Part shown: one piece after another, positions 17,336 through 26,782 of the stretch
Layout: each line of letters opens with the position of its first letter
How positions within the stretch are numbered: the first letter of the stretch is position 1
Assembly: GCA_963794215.1 (NCBI GenBank)
Contig: CAWCCQ010000003.1
Span: 372,001-436,000 of the forward strand
Direction of reading: 5' to 3'
Source of the DNA: DATKRB01 sp963794215
GTDB lineage: Bacteria; Actinomycetota; Acidimicrobiia; Acidimicrobiales; RAAP-2
Length of the DNA stretch: 64,000 nt
The notes under the pieces: generated by a model
Told to the model about the DNA's origin: nothing
The model's database searches: none
Seen by the model: only the letters and a program-made list of their open reading frames with translations
Position numbers and translations under genes: made by a program

Positions 17336-18067
17336 ATGCCGCTCGTTGCTCGACAGGACACAACGATCTACTACGAAGAGCATGGACATGGGTTCCCCCT
17401 GCTCCTGATCGCACCCGGGGGGATGCACTCCACCATCGAGATGTGGGAGCGCGCGACCCTCAACCCCTTGGCCGCCTATCGCGGCGAATTCCGGCTCATC
17501 GCCATGGACCAGCGCAACGCCGGCCGGTCCACCGGCCCGCTCGACGTGCCCGATCCGTGGGGGGCGTTGGCAGACGATCAGTTGGCCGTACTCGACCATC
17601 TCGGCATTGACCAGTTCCACGTCATGGGGTGCTGCATCGGCGGTTCCTACATCCTCAAGTTGATCGAGCGAGCTCCCACTCGGGTCGTGGCCGCAGTGCT
17701 CGAACAACCGATCGGCGTGACGCAGGACAACGCACAGCTCTTCGAGTCCATGTGGCGCGCGTGGGCCGGGCGCGTGCAGGACGATCGGCCCGAGATCGAT
17801 CGCCAGGCGCTCGAACGGTTCGGCACCCAGATGTGGGACGGTGACTTCGTGGTCAGCGTCTCGAGAGACTTCGTGAGGAACTGTGCGACGCCGATGCTAG
17901 TGCTGCCCGGAGTCGACGAGTTCCACCCCACGGCTACCGGACGCGAAATCGCCGCCCTGGCCCCGCACGGCGAGTTGCTCGAGCCCTGGCGCGACACCCC
18001 CGACCAGGTGAACAACGCAGTGACGACCGTCCGGCGGTTCCTCCAACACCACACCCCCCCCACCTAG
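17336..18067 (+). CDS. Alpha/beta hydrolase with Cys nucleophile
   Basis: A 243-aa alpha/beta-fold protein. The oxyanion region is IAPGGMHS, and MDQRNAGRST is the usual strand-4 loop. The nucleophile elbow reads MGCCIGGSY, so Cys 100 stands where Ser is usual. An acidic residue is available in VLPGVDEFHP (about 191), but the usual C-terminal His is not obvious; the nearest His follows in DEFHPTA. The family is real, but hydrolytic activity is uncertain. The ATG start lies 36 nt after the small gene at 17090. A hairpin follows the stop. Confidence 0.8.
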   Translation: MPLVARQDTTIYYEEHGHGFPLLLIAPGGMHSTIEMWERATLNPLAAYRGEFRLIAMDQRNAGRSTGPLDVPDPWGALADDQLAVLDHLGIDQFHVMGCCIGGSYILKLIERAPTRVVAAVLEQPIGVTQDNAQLFESMWRAWAGRVQDDRPEIDRQALERFGTQMWDGDFVVSVSRDFVRNCATPMLVLPGVDEFHPTATGREIAALAPHGELLEPWRDTPDQVNNAVTTVRRFLQHHTPPT

Positions 18068-18074
18068 CGCCGCA

Positions 18075-18090
18075 CGAGAGTTGACTCTCG
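18075..18090. terminator. Hairpin after alpha/beta hydrolase gene
   Basis: CGAGAG-TTGA-CTCTCG is a perfect 6-bp stem with a 4-nt loop, 8 nt after the stop and between convergent genes. There is no T tract. Confidence 0.45.
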
Positions 18091-18180
18091 ACTGCTTGCC
18101 TCACCCCGAGTGGCCAGGGCAGGATTGGGTGTTTGCCCGGTGGGGTCGGTGCCGAGTGAGATCGCGGCGGAGTCGCACCG

Positions 18181-19371
18181 TTATAAGAGGGTCACCCGGT
18201 GGACGAAGGTGACGACCCAGGCGATGGCCACGAGAACGGCCACGATACGCAGCCGACGATTGGAGCCGACAAGCACGATTGCCGACAGCACGTAGAGATC
18301 CTCGAAGCCGCGGAAGTCGGCGTGCCCCTCCCAGATTCCCTTGGTGAGGCACACCACGACCGTGCTGGAGAACGTCCACGCCAGCTTCTCACGCAACGGC
18401 ACTTCGGATTCGCGAAGTGACAAGCCGGCGAGACACGCGAGGACGCCGAGGACGACGAGCTCGCCCAGCCAGATCAGCGCGTGGGAAGACGGCACGATGC
18501 GGACGTAGTGCCAAAGGGCGCCCGCCATGGCGACGAACGGGACTGCGAGATTGTCCCCGGCATCGGCACGCAACGGCCACCGTCCGGTGACCGTCCAGCC
18601 GATTATCTGCCAGGCCGCGTACACGACCAGGGGGAAGAGCCACGCGGCATCCTGAAGCCCGGGTCGCCGCTTCTTGCCCACGAGGTCGAACCCGGCGGCG
18701 AGGGCGACCGCGGCCACCACGGCCAACGCGGTCTCGCGGCTCAAGACGGCGGCGGCGAACATCACTCCGCCGGCGAGCGGCCGCGATCGACGGAGCGCGA
18801 CAAGCCCGGCCACCACGAAGCAGGCCTCGCAGATCTCGGTGAGATCGCGTCCGAGACTGAACAGGAAGCCGAAGTACCCGACGATCAACAGCCCCCATGC
18901 CGCCCGCCGTCCCGAATCGCGGGCGATGATTCCGCTCAACCAGCCCAGAACGCCCAGCCCGCCCACATTGACCCCGACCAGAGCGTCGGGGACCAGACGA
19001 GGTTGGCCGGCCGCAGCAAGCCAGGCCAAGGCCGAGTACATGATGCGTTGAACCCGCGCAACGGTGTCGAGGGTGATGCCGTAGGCCCGTCGGTGCAGAT
19101 CGGCCGGATCGAGGGCCAGGCGGTAATAGAACTGCCCGTCGTAGCCACTACCCCGCACGACGGTCACGCCGCGGGGGACCTGGGCGCGATCAGCGAAGTC
19201 CGAGCCGACGTCGATGAACCGCGAGATGTCGCCATGGCCCACGAAGTCCAGGCGCAGCAGCACAAAGGTGACCGCTGCGACCACGGTGAACCCGGCGACG
19301 GCGACCGGCGAGTCGAGGAGCACCGCGGTGCGGAACAACCATTGCGGGGCCGCCTCACCTCTCGTGACCAT
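18181..19371 (-). CDS. Polytopic membrane protein, cell-surface glycopolymer type
   Basis: A 396-aa integral membrane protein with roughly ten hydrophobic segments. The loop after the first segment carries GYDGQFYYRLALDP, a motif I associate with uncharacterised membrane proteins linked to cell-surface glycopolymers and resembling GT-C glycosyltransferases. I start it at the Met at 19371 (MVTRGEAAPQW), 5 nt after the stop of the upstream gene. The longer frame would overlap that gene by about 150 nt and is Arg-rich. It is probably co-transcribed with the dimethylformamidase-like gene. The function is unproven. Confidence 0.6.
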   Translation of the reverse strand: MVTRGEAAPQWLFRTAVLLDSPVAVAGFTVVAAVTFVLLRLDFVGHGDISRFIDVGSDFADRAQVPRGVTVVRGSGYDGQFYYRLALDPADLHRRAYGITLDTVARVQRIMYSALAWLAAAGQPRLVPDALVGVNVGGLGVLGWLSGIIARDSGRRAAWGLLIVGYFGFLFSLGRDLTEICEACFVVAGLVALRRSRPLAGGVMFAAAVLSRETALAVVAAVALAAGFDLVGKKRRPGLQDAAWLFPLVVYAAWQIIGWTVTGRWPLRADAGDNLAVPFVAMAGALWHYVRIVPSSHALIWLGELVVLGVLACLAGLSLRESEVPLREKLAWTFSSTVVVCLTKGIWEGHADFRGFEDLYVLSAIVLVGSNRRLRIVAVLVAIAWVVTFVHRVTLL

Positions 19372-19376
19372 GCCGG

Positions 19377-21002
19377 TCAGTAGTAGTCCTGCCAGTTGGC
19401 AACGGAGGGCTCGAGAATCCCTGCCGGACCGGCCCCGAAGAGTCGAAGGACGTTCGCGGTCATCTGGTCGAGGGCCGTGGCCGGACACGACGCGGACGAG
19501 GGCGAGCACGGCGCCATTGCGGGTATCCACCCGTTGGTGCCCGTCGAGAACACGCCGCCGTCGCTCGACGAGGTGTAGTACGTCGTGTCGGCGTACCCGC
19601 GGGTTCCGGTGGTCGGCGTCGCAGGAGAGTGGGCCAGGATCTCAACGTTGGCCGGATTGGCGGCCGAGGGAACGTACCCGTTGAAGTCGGCCCGGATGAC
19701 GCCGTCCAACTCTGACCCCTCACTCAGGTGCGTCCCTTCGTAGAGCCAGGACGACGGATCCGTCACCACCAGCGGGACGTCGATCCCATAGCCCAGGTAC
19801 GAGGAGCCGACGAGCTCGCTCGGCGGCCAGTTGGCCGGGGGCTGAATCCACTGATTCTGGCTGACCTGGGCGGGGTCCGAGGCGTAGAGCGGGTCGTCGG
19901 GCGGGTCACGGTAGTTCACCATCTCGCGGTTGGGTCCGAGGGGGGAGGGCTGGAGCCGGACCTTGCGAAGCACCGGACTGGCTCCAAAGAAGACCAGGTT
20001 CACCCCCCGGGCTAGTGCGTCGATGGCCGCGTTGCGCATCTCGAGGGACCACTGCTCGTCGTGACCCAAGCTGAGGAAGACCTTGTGGTTGGTCACGACG
20101 CCCGGGTGTAGCCCGGTGACGATGTCCGTGTCGTAGGTCACGTCCAGGCCGTGCTGCTCGACGAAACGGACCAAGGGGTACTCCTCGCCGAGGAAGTCGG
20201 CAGCACCGTCGTCGACTGCGTAGGGACGGTCGAAGGAGACGATCCGAGACCGGTCGTTGAACGTGGGCGTCGTCCCCGGCGGCCCACCCCCATAGAGGTC
20301 GTACCCGCCGTAGGTGTTCCATGCCTGCCACGTCAGCACCGAGTTCTGGACGAGATAGGTCGCATGGCTCGAGGGATCCCAGACGGTCAGCGGGACGTAA
20401 CTCTGCTGGCCGCCGCTGCCCACCAGCTTCAGGAGGTAGTCACCTTGTACCCAGTCCGAAGAAACGGTGAACTGCATGGACGGCGTCCACGAGCACTCGA
20501 CCATGTTGATCCCCGGGGTCACTGGGCAGGGAGGCTGGAGCGCGCCAGTAGCAGTCGACGAGCGCCAGACGAGGCGCGCGCCCGACCCGCCGTAGTAGCC
20601 CATCCGAAAGGCTGAAACCCGAAAGGTCGCGGCGTCGGTGGAGACGAACAAGGTCACGTGCTGACCAGGCGTCGCCTGGACGGCCGACGCGTAGCCGTCG
20701 ATCGTGCCCGCGCCTGGTGGTTCGGTGATCTGCCAGCCGGTGGTTCCTGGCCGCTTGTTCTCCGCAACCACCCAACGAGCTTCCACGCCGTCGGGACCCT
20801 CGAAGGTGGCCGCACGGTCGAGGTGCTCCGAACCCGAGTGGGGGAGCCTCCTGGCAGGAGACCGGCCGGCCGACGGGAGTGCTCCCTCGGCAAGCACCCC
20901 CACGAGGACGAGCACGGTCACGGCGCCGACGCGCCACGCCTGGTGGGCGACCCATTGGCGGCGGTGCCGGCGGGTCACGGCAGGCTGCACCGGGACGGCC
21001 AC
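19377..21002 (-). CDS. Secreted N,N-dimethylformamidase beta-like protein
   Basis: A 541-aa protein with a basic N-terminus and one hydrophobic segment (about 27-45), so it is exported or anchored. The remainder (from VSAFRMGYYGGSGARLVW through DRPYAVDDGAADFLG, VFLSLGHDEQWSLEMR and GVNLVFFGASPVLRKVRL) matches the large-subunit-like domain of N,N-dimethylformamidase. That domain has a Rossmann/glutaminase-like fold and is found in many actinobacterial surface proteins of unknown activity. The mononuclear iron ligands of true DMFase cannot be confirmed by eye. The GTG start is not strongly supported. Confidence 0.7.
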   Translation of the reverse strand: MAVPVQPAVTRRHRRQWVAHQAWRVGAVTVLVLVGVLAEGALPSAGRSPARRLPHSGSEHLDRAATFEGPDGVEARWVVAENKRPGTTGWQITEPPGAGTIDGYASAVQATPGQHVTLFVSTDAATFRVSAFRMGYYGGSGARLVWRSSTATGALQPPCPVTPGINMVECSWTPSMQFTVSSDWVQGDYLLKLVGSGGQQSYVPLTVWDPSSHATYLVQNSVLTWQAWNTYGGYDLYGGGPPGTTPTFNDRSRIVSFDRPYAVDDGAADFLGEEYPLVRFVEQHGLDVTYDTDIVTGLHPGVVTNHKVFLSLGHDEQWSLEMRNAAIDALARGVNLVFFGASPVLRKVRLQPSPLGPNREMVNYRDPPDDPLYASDPAQVSQNQWIQPPANWPPSELVGSSYLGYGIDVPLVVTDPSSWLYEGTHLSEGSELDGVIRADFNGYVPSAANPANVEILAHSPATPTTGTRGYADTTYYTSSSDGGVFSTGTNGWIPAMAPCSPSSASCPATALDQMTANVLRLFGAGPAGILEPSVANWQDYY

Positions 21003-21141
21003 AGGGCATGATCATGACACCGGCCGGGCGGCGGCTGGCGTCGCCCCATCACGTGCAGGCGCGGGCGCTTGGGACAGGCGTGACGCCCCGGGGGATCGGT
21101 CCATCCCCGTTGTGTGCCGCGCCGGCATGACGTACGATTCC

Positions 21142-21159
21142 TAATCCGCATACGGATTA
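21142..21159. promoter_or_regulatory. Palindromic operator candidate TAATCCG-N4-CGGATTA
   Basis: A perfect 7+7 inverted repeat with a 4-nt spacer lies 17 nt before the ATG of the first amidohydrolase gene, in a 174-bp divergent gap. Size and symmetry suit a TetR-type dimer. It is AT-rich against its surroundings. No regulator gene is adjacent. Confidence 0.55.
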
Positions 21160-21175
21160 ACCACGAGGGGGGTCG

Positions 21176-22594
21176 ATGGCACGATTGACCAAGTCAATCC
21201 CGGTCTTCGACTGCGATGCGCACATCAACGACCCCGAGCAAATCTGGGGCTACGTGCCCGAGTCCAAGAAGGAGCTGGTCCGCAACACCTACTGGCGGGA
21301 TGACAACGAAGCCTGGTTGAACGGCGACACTCCGGTAATGGGCGGCGGCAACGGTCACTTCGCCCCCTCCTACAACCCGATCTGTATCGCTGGGCCCCAG
21401 ATGAACAAGAAGATCATGCGCAAGTTGCGCTCGATGGTGCCGCTCACCGACGAGCAACGGGCCTACGTGCACCACGATGGGGCCATCGATCCCCACGCCC
21501 GGATCACCGAGATGGATCTGATGGGCATCGACCAGGTGCTGGTCATCCCCACCATGGTGATTATGCACTTGCCCTTCGCCACCGACGCCGAAGGCGTCGA
21601 CGTCTTCTGCCAGGCCTACAACGACTTTCTGGTCGACTGGTGCGGCGAGGTGCCCGATCGGCTCTACGGGGCGGCCCTGCTGCCCGTGCAGGACCCGGTG
21701 CGCACGGCCAAGGAGATCCACCGGGCCAAGGCGCTCGGGCACCCGGTCGGCCTCATCCGGCCCATCGACGCCCAGGCCAAGTACCCCAACGAGGTCCGCC
21801 AGGCCATGATGGCGGGCGGCGGGGACTACGACGAGGTCTTCCGGGCCTTCGAGGAGACCGGCATGGTGCTCGGGATGCACACCTTCCCAGCGCCGTCCAT
21901 GCCGCACCCGCTCGGTGCGGGGTACCTGACGTCGCCCGGCGAGCTGTTCACCCGTGCGGGGACCGATAGCCAGACCTTCTCGTTCATCCACGAGATGCAG
22001 GTATGGCTGTCCCAGGTCCTGCTGAGCGGCTTCCTCGACCGCTATGACCGGCTGCACATGGCCGTGTTCGAATCCAATGCCGAGTGGCTGCCCTACACCC
22101 TCGAGACCTGTGACCGCCTCTACAAGCTCTATGCCTCGAAGCGAGACGTGGCGGGTGACCGCCTTCCGTCCCAAGCCTTCGCCGAGCAATGCGTGATCTC
22201 CTTCGAGTCCGACGAGGTGGGCGTCTTCGAGCAGTGGGGCGACTTCGAGAACGTGGGCATCTGGGCCTCGGACGCCTATCACCACGACGGAGCCGACGTC
22301 TGGAGCGCGATGCGCAACATGACCGAGGCTGGCGTGCCCGAGGCCGTACAAGCCAAGCTCCTCGGGGCCAACGCGTGCCGCTGGTACGGCATCGAGCCCA
22401 AGATGTTCGTCACCGATGAAGCCGGTCCCATCGAGCGACCCGACTGGTTCCCCGGTGGTCCTGAGCTCGCCGAGTGGGCTGACATCGTCGCTCATCCCCG
22501 CGAGAACGCCGACCAATTGGCGGCCATGGGACTCGACCCCGTCGGTGGACGATCGATCGTTGGGGCGTCGACCCGCGCAACGGGGTCGTACTGA
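21176..22594 (+). CDS. ACMSD-like amidohydrolase (amidohydrolase 2 family)
   Basis: A 472-aa metal-dependent TIM-barrel enzyme of the amidohydrolase-2/ACMSD group. The N-terminal strand FDCDAHINDP provides the metal-binding region, MDLMGIDQVLVIPT is the characteristic early loop, and VLGMHTFP and WASDAYHHDGADV supply later ligands. Members decarboxylate or hydrolyse ring-cleavage products and related carboxylates. GGGGGG lies 5 nt before the ATG and a palindromic operator is just upstream. The stop overlaps the start of the second amidohydrolase by one base, so the two form an operon, probably with the SDR and ALDH that follow. Confidence 0.85.
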   Translation: MARLTKSIPVFDCDAHINDPEQIWGYVPESKKELVRNTYWRDDNEAWLNGDTPVMGGGNGHFAPSYNPICIAGPQMNKKIMRKLRSMVPLTDEQRAYVHHDGAIDPHARITEMDLMGIDQVLVIPTMVIMHLPFATDAEGVDVFCQAYNDFLVDWCGEVPDRLYGAALLPVQDPVRTAKEIHRAKALGHPVGLIRPIDAQAKYPNEVRQAMMAGGGDYDEVFRAFEETGMVLGMHTFPAPSMPHPLGAGYLTSPGELFTRAGTDSQTFSFIHEMQVWLSQVLLSGFLDRYDRLHMAVFESNAEWLPYTLETCDRLYKLYASKRDVAGDRLPSQAFAEQCVISFESDEVGVFEQWGDFENVGIWASDAYHHDGADVWSAMRNMTEAGVPEAVQAKLLGANACRWYGIEPKMFVTDEAGPIERPDWFPGGPELAEWADIVAHPRENADQLAAMGLDPVGGRSIVGASTRATGSY

Positions 22595-23866
22595 TGGCCG
22601 AGGTGGCCGAGGTGATCGACTCGGACAGTCACGTCTACGAGCCGGCGGCGGTGTGGGACGATTTCGTCCCCTCCGAGCAGCGCGCGACGGCGACCAGGGC
22701 ATTCCACCACGTCATCGACGACGACGGCAACGAGACCATCGTGCTCAACGGGCAACCAGGCACGTCCCTGCACCGGGCCAAGTTGGTTCGCCAGGCGATC
22801 TGGCGCCCGGGAATGACCCTTGAGGACATCGGCGGCCTCGATCCCCATGCGTTCCACCGGCTCAACCCGGGCGCATCGGAGGCGGCGGCGCGCCTCGAGG
22901 ACATGGACGCCATGGGCGTCGACCAGGCCATCGTGTACCCGACTCTCTTCAACGAGTACCTGCCGCAGGTCCGCGACCGCGAGGCCGCGGCCATCCTCGC
23001 CCGTGCCTACAACGATTGGGTCTGGGAGCTCGCGGCGCGAGGAGCGGGACGCTTGCACCCGGTCGCCATACTGCCCCTGCAGACCGACGACCTCGCGCGT
23101 GCGGAGCTCGAACGAGTGGCGGCAAAGGGGTTCACGGCCGTGCTTTTCCGTCCCGCGTTCTACGACGTGGACGCTGCTGCGGAGTCCTTCGGCCGGCAGT
23201 TGACCGCGGCGAGGGCCGTGCAGGGAACGAGAATCCGAACCGGTCGCCATGGCGTTCGTCGAGGATCGGCCCTTCCGGGCCCTGTGGCAGCGGGTGGACG
23301 AGCTCGGCCTCGTCGCGTGCGTGCATCCGTCGCTGGGGATCACCGGCAACGACTTGGTGTCGAGCGGCGGCTTCGCCGACCGGGTGTCCCAACGACTCGC
23401 CGGTATCCGCCACACGATCGCCGAGCCCATCGCGTACATGCAAGACGCCGATCTGTTCGTGACCGCAGCACTGTTCCACGGACTCTTGGAAGACCTGCCC
23501 TACCTGCGCATCGCAATTGCCCACAGCGGTGCAACATGGGTTCCCCTGGCCCTCGAGAAGAGCGAAACCTACCTCTGGCTGGGAGGCATGGGGTCGGTGC
23601 CAGTCTGCCTCGAGCCCGAAGAGGTCTGGGATCGGCATCCGATCGCCGTTTCCTTCGACAGCTGGGAGAAGCCGGTGGCCCGCAGGCCGGGCACCCTTGG
23701 CCGCAAGGCCGCCTGGGGTTCGCGTTACCCCCAGCACGATGCCGCTGGTCCCGCTGACGCGCGATGGATGCTCGAAGACCACGGCGTCGAGGCGTCGTCC
23801 ATCGACGAGTTGTTGGGCGGCCATTGCGCAGAGCTCTTCGGGTTGGCGGTGGGAGCCACGATCTGA
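22594..23866 (+). CDS. Second ACMSD-like amidohydrolase, frameshifted
   Basis: A paralogue of the preceding gene. The N-terminal part (VIDSDSHVYEPAAVWDDFV, EDMDAMGVDQAIVYPT, AARGAGRLHPVAILPL) is in frame up to about 23215. The rest (MAFVEDRPFRALWQRVDELG, LVACVHPSLG, IAIAHSGATWVPLALEK, and a C-terminal SSIDELLGGHCAELFG) continues in another frame to 23866. The joined product is about 424 aa, normal for the family. The break lies in 23205-23245. The final residues are the usual 'gene-order' tail of these enzymes (the NaxxLFGL-like motif). It probably acts in the same pathway as the first amidohydrolase. Confidence 0.75.
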
Positions 23867-23988
23867 ACGCGCCAAACGCCGATGCCCGTGACGTGCGGCT
23901 GCCGCGGCTCACCCCATTTCGCTGGCCAATCAAGCCCAACTCCACAGCCCGCCGACGACAGGCCGTCCGCGACGGTCTTGCGGGCAGG

Positions 23989-24026
23989 CCCGATGGCTCA
24001 AGAACAACCCGATAGCCCAAGAACAA
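23989..24026 (+). repeat. 19-nt imperfect tandem duplication before the SDR gene
   Basis: CCCGATGGCTCAAGAACAA is followed directly by CCCGATAGCCCAAGAACAA (17 of 19 identical). The second copy runs into the AAGGAG ribosome-binding site of the SDR gene. Confidence 0.75.
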
Positions 24027-24037
24027 GGAGCAGTGAG

Positions 24038-24869
24038 ATGAGTGATGTCGCGGCGTTCCGGTACGACGGCAAGCGATCCTTGGTGGTCGGCGGTGCCACT
24101 GGCATGGGGGCGGCCGCGGCAAAGACCGTGGCGGCACTGGGAGGCGACGTCATCGTGATGGACTACGCCCCGGTGCAGTTCGAGGTCGCTCAGTTCGTCC
24201 AGGTGGACCTGCGTGACCGGGAAGCAGTCGACGAGGCACTCGGAAAGGTGGACGCGCCTGTCCACGCCGTCTTCTCCGCTGCCGGGGTAGCTGACGGCAC
24301 TCCTGGCATCATGAAGATCAACTTCATCTCGCACCGCCACATCATCGAGCAACTCTTGGCCCACGGACGCGCTCCCCACCGGTTCCGCGGTCTGCATGAT
24401 CTCCTCGGTGGCCGGACTCGGTTGGGAGAACCGCATCCCTTTGCTGATGGAGTTTCTCGACACTCCAGACTTCGACTCCGCCGACGCGTGGGTCCAGTCT
24501 CACCCGGGGACCGACGGCTACGGGTTCTCCAAGCAGGCCATGAACTGCTACGTGGCGAGTCAGAGCTACCCATTGTTGGCCCGCGGAATTCGGATCAACG
24601 CGATCTGTCCCGGACCGACGGACACCCCGTTGGCTCGTGCGAACGCCGATACCTGGTTGACCTTCGCGCAGGACTACCGCGATGCCACCAACAGCCCGCA
24701 TCTGACCCCGGACCAAATGGGCGACACCATGGTCTTTCTCAACAGCCCGGCGGCAAGCGGCATCAGCGGGGTGAACCTCCTGGTGGACTCCGGACACGTC
24801 ATGTCCTCGCTCACCGGTGCTTGGGAGGCCGGGGCACCCATGGTCAAGGCCATGATGAGCCGTTCCTGA
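24038..24869 (+). CDS. Short-chain dehydrogenase/reductase, frameshifted
   Basis: NAD(P)-dependent Rossmann-fold oxidoreductase of about 276 aa. The first part has the cofactor motif (SLVVGGATGMGAAAAK) and the NAG-like strand (VFSAAGVADGT). The second, from about 24365 in another frame, has the Ser of MISSVAGLGW, the catalytic Tyr and Lys in GYGFSKQAMN, and the PG motif (INAICPGPTDTPL). The break lies near a CCC run at about 24359. AAGGAG lies 7 nt before the ATG. It is likely co-transcribed with the amidohydrolases and the ALDH, so an alcohol or ketone intermediate of the same pathway is the probable substrate. Confidence 0.8.
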
Positions 24870-24921
24870 CGGCCCGTATCCGAATCTGGAACTGAACGCA
24901 CCGACGACGAAAGGAATTCCG

Positions 24922-26452
24922 ATGGGCGCACGTTGGCAATTCGATCTCTACATCGATGGCAAGTGGGAGAAGGGCGAGGCCGGAGGCAAGCCGATCGAGG
25001 TGATCAACCCAGCGAACGAGGAGGTCATTGGGGTCGTGCCCGAGGCGACGCCCAAGGACGCCGCACGCGCGATCGACGCCGCTCGACGGGCCTTCGACGA
25101 AGGTCCCTGGCCGTGGATGAAACCGGCCGAGCGCGCCGCGGTGCTGCGTCGCATGGCCGAGGAGCTTCGATCGCGTGGGGCGGAGCTTCACGACCTCATC
25201 GTGGCTGAAACCGGCTCCGTCGGGTTCATGACCGACTTCGTGCAAGGCGCCGGATCCATCGGTATGTTCGATTCCAACGCGGCGATCGCCGAACACACCT
25301 TCAATTGGGTGGAGCCCACCGCGCCGACCGGCGGACCGATGGGCATGGGCGGCTCCGCCATCATTCGCGAGCCGGTCGGTGTGGTGGGTGCCATCACGCC
25401 CTTCAACTTCCCGTTCATGTTGAACGTGGTCAAGACCGCCCCGGCGCTTGCCGCCGGTTGCACGGTGGTCCTCAAGCCACATCCGTGGACACCGCTCGAT
25501 GCGTTCCTGATCGCCCAAGCCGCCGATGCTGCGGGGCTGCCCCCGGGCGTGTTCAACGTCGTGACGGGGCACGCCGAGGTGGGCGAGGAGCTGACCAATA
25601 ACCCGCTGATCGACATGGTCACCATGACCGGCTCGACGGCGACCGGAAAGCGCATCATGGCCGCGGGAGCGGCCACCATGAAGCGGCTCCACCTCGAACT
25701 CGGCGGCAAGTCGGCGCAGGTGGTCCTCGACGACGTGAGCGAGGACTATGCACGGTCGATCGGGTTCGGGGCGGTGCTGACCCACTGCGGCCAGGGTTGC
25801 GTGCTCCAGACTCGACTGTTGCTACCCTCGCACCTCCTCGACGCCTACAAAGAAGGGGTCCAGGCGGCGCTGGCCCACGTGAAGATCGGCGACCCGGTCG
25901 ATCCTGACACGACGCTCGGCCCGTTGATCCGTGAGCAGCAACGTCAGCGCGTCGAGGGTCTTGTGCGATCAGGTGTCGAGGAAGGCGCCGAGGTGCTCTG
26001 CGGAGCCAAGCGGCCGGCCGGGTTCGACAAGGGCTTCTTCTACGAGCCCACCGTCATGATCGGCACCAACGACATGCGCATCGCCCAGGAGGAGATCTTC
26101 GGCCCGGTACTGACCGTGATCCCTTACTCGGGAAACGACAAGGATGCGGTCCGCTTGGCGAACGCCTCCGCTTACGGTCTGGGCGGCGGAGTGGTGGCAG
26201 CAAGCACGGCCCGGGCGTTCAACGTCGCTCGTCAGGTCCGGGCGGGGAGCATGAGCGCCCTAGGGAGTCGGGAATGTGCCGCTCGTGGACCTCGGTCCCG
26301 GATCCGGACAGGGTCCAGGTTGGGGCGAGACGATGGCAGGCATCGGACAGAAGGGTGCCTTCGGAGGATACAAGCAGTCGGGCATTGGACGGGAGTGGGG
26401 CACGCTCGGGTTCGAGGCCTTCACCGAGGTGAAGTCGCTCAGCTGGAGTTGA
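24922..26452 (+). CDS. Aldehyde dehydrogenase, C-terminus frameshifted
   Basis: NAD(P)+-dependent oxidation of an aldehyde to an acid. The family motifs are present: TPFNFPFMLNVVKTAPAL (Asn), HLELGGKSAQ (general base Glu), GQGCVLQTRL (catalytic Cys) and EEIFGPVLTVI. The frame breaks at about 26255-26270. Read in the next frame it resumes NVPLVDLGPG, GAFGGYKQSGIGREWG and FTEVKSLSWS, stopping at 26452, the expected ALDH end. In the original frame the sequence runs on as an Arg-rich tail to 26475. It lies 52 nt after the SDR gene. The ATG has AAAGGA upstream. Confidence 0.85.
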
Positions 26453-26782
26453 GCACCTCGGTTGAGGGCCACTGATTGAGGGCACTGATTGAGGGCCACT
26501 GTTTCCTCGCGCCCAGACCGATGGGGCAGGTCAGGCGAACCCTGGAAAATAGGTGGCGAACTTGTTAACCTACCGGTTGCGGTTCCCCTTGCTGAGGGGG
26601 CACTCCGGGCAAGATCGGGAGTGGGGGCGCTGCAAACACCGAACCAGCGTTGCTTCGGTGTTTGCCCACAGCGAGTGGAGGGCCCGTTCCGTCTGCTGCG
26701 GGACAGCCCGGCGGTTGCTCTCCGCTACCTGCGCTGCCGCCCCAGGGAGCGGGGTCCGCCCGCCGAGACGCCTGGGTCGCCC
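26453..26782. other. 330-bp gap between convergent genes
   Basis: No gene is recognised. The left end holds three imperfect tandem copies of GATTGAGGGCCACT (26461-26500). AACC-TACC-GGTT near 26567 is a small inverted repeat. The rest shows no clear structure. Confidence 0.5.
26461..26500 (+). repeat. Three tandem copies of a 13-14 nt unit
   Basis: GTTGAGGGCCACT, GATTGAGGGCACT and GATTGAGGGCCACT lie head to tail, starting 9 nt after the restored ALDH stop codon. Confidence 0.75.

Noticed and set aside
23882..24037. Upstream extension of the SDR reading frame
   Set aside because: It contains the 19-nt tandem duplication and the Shine-Dalgarno sequence; homology begins at the ATG at 24038.
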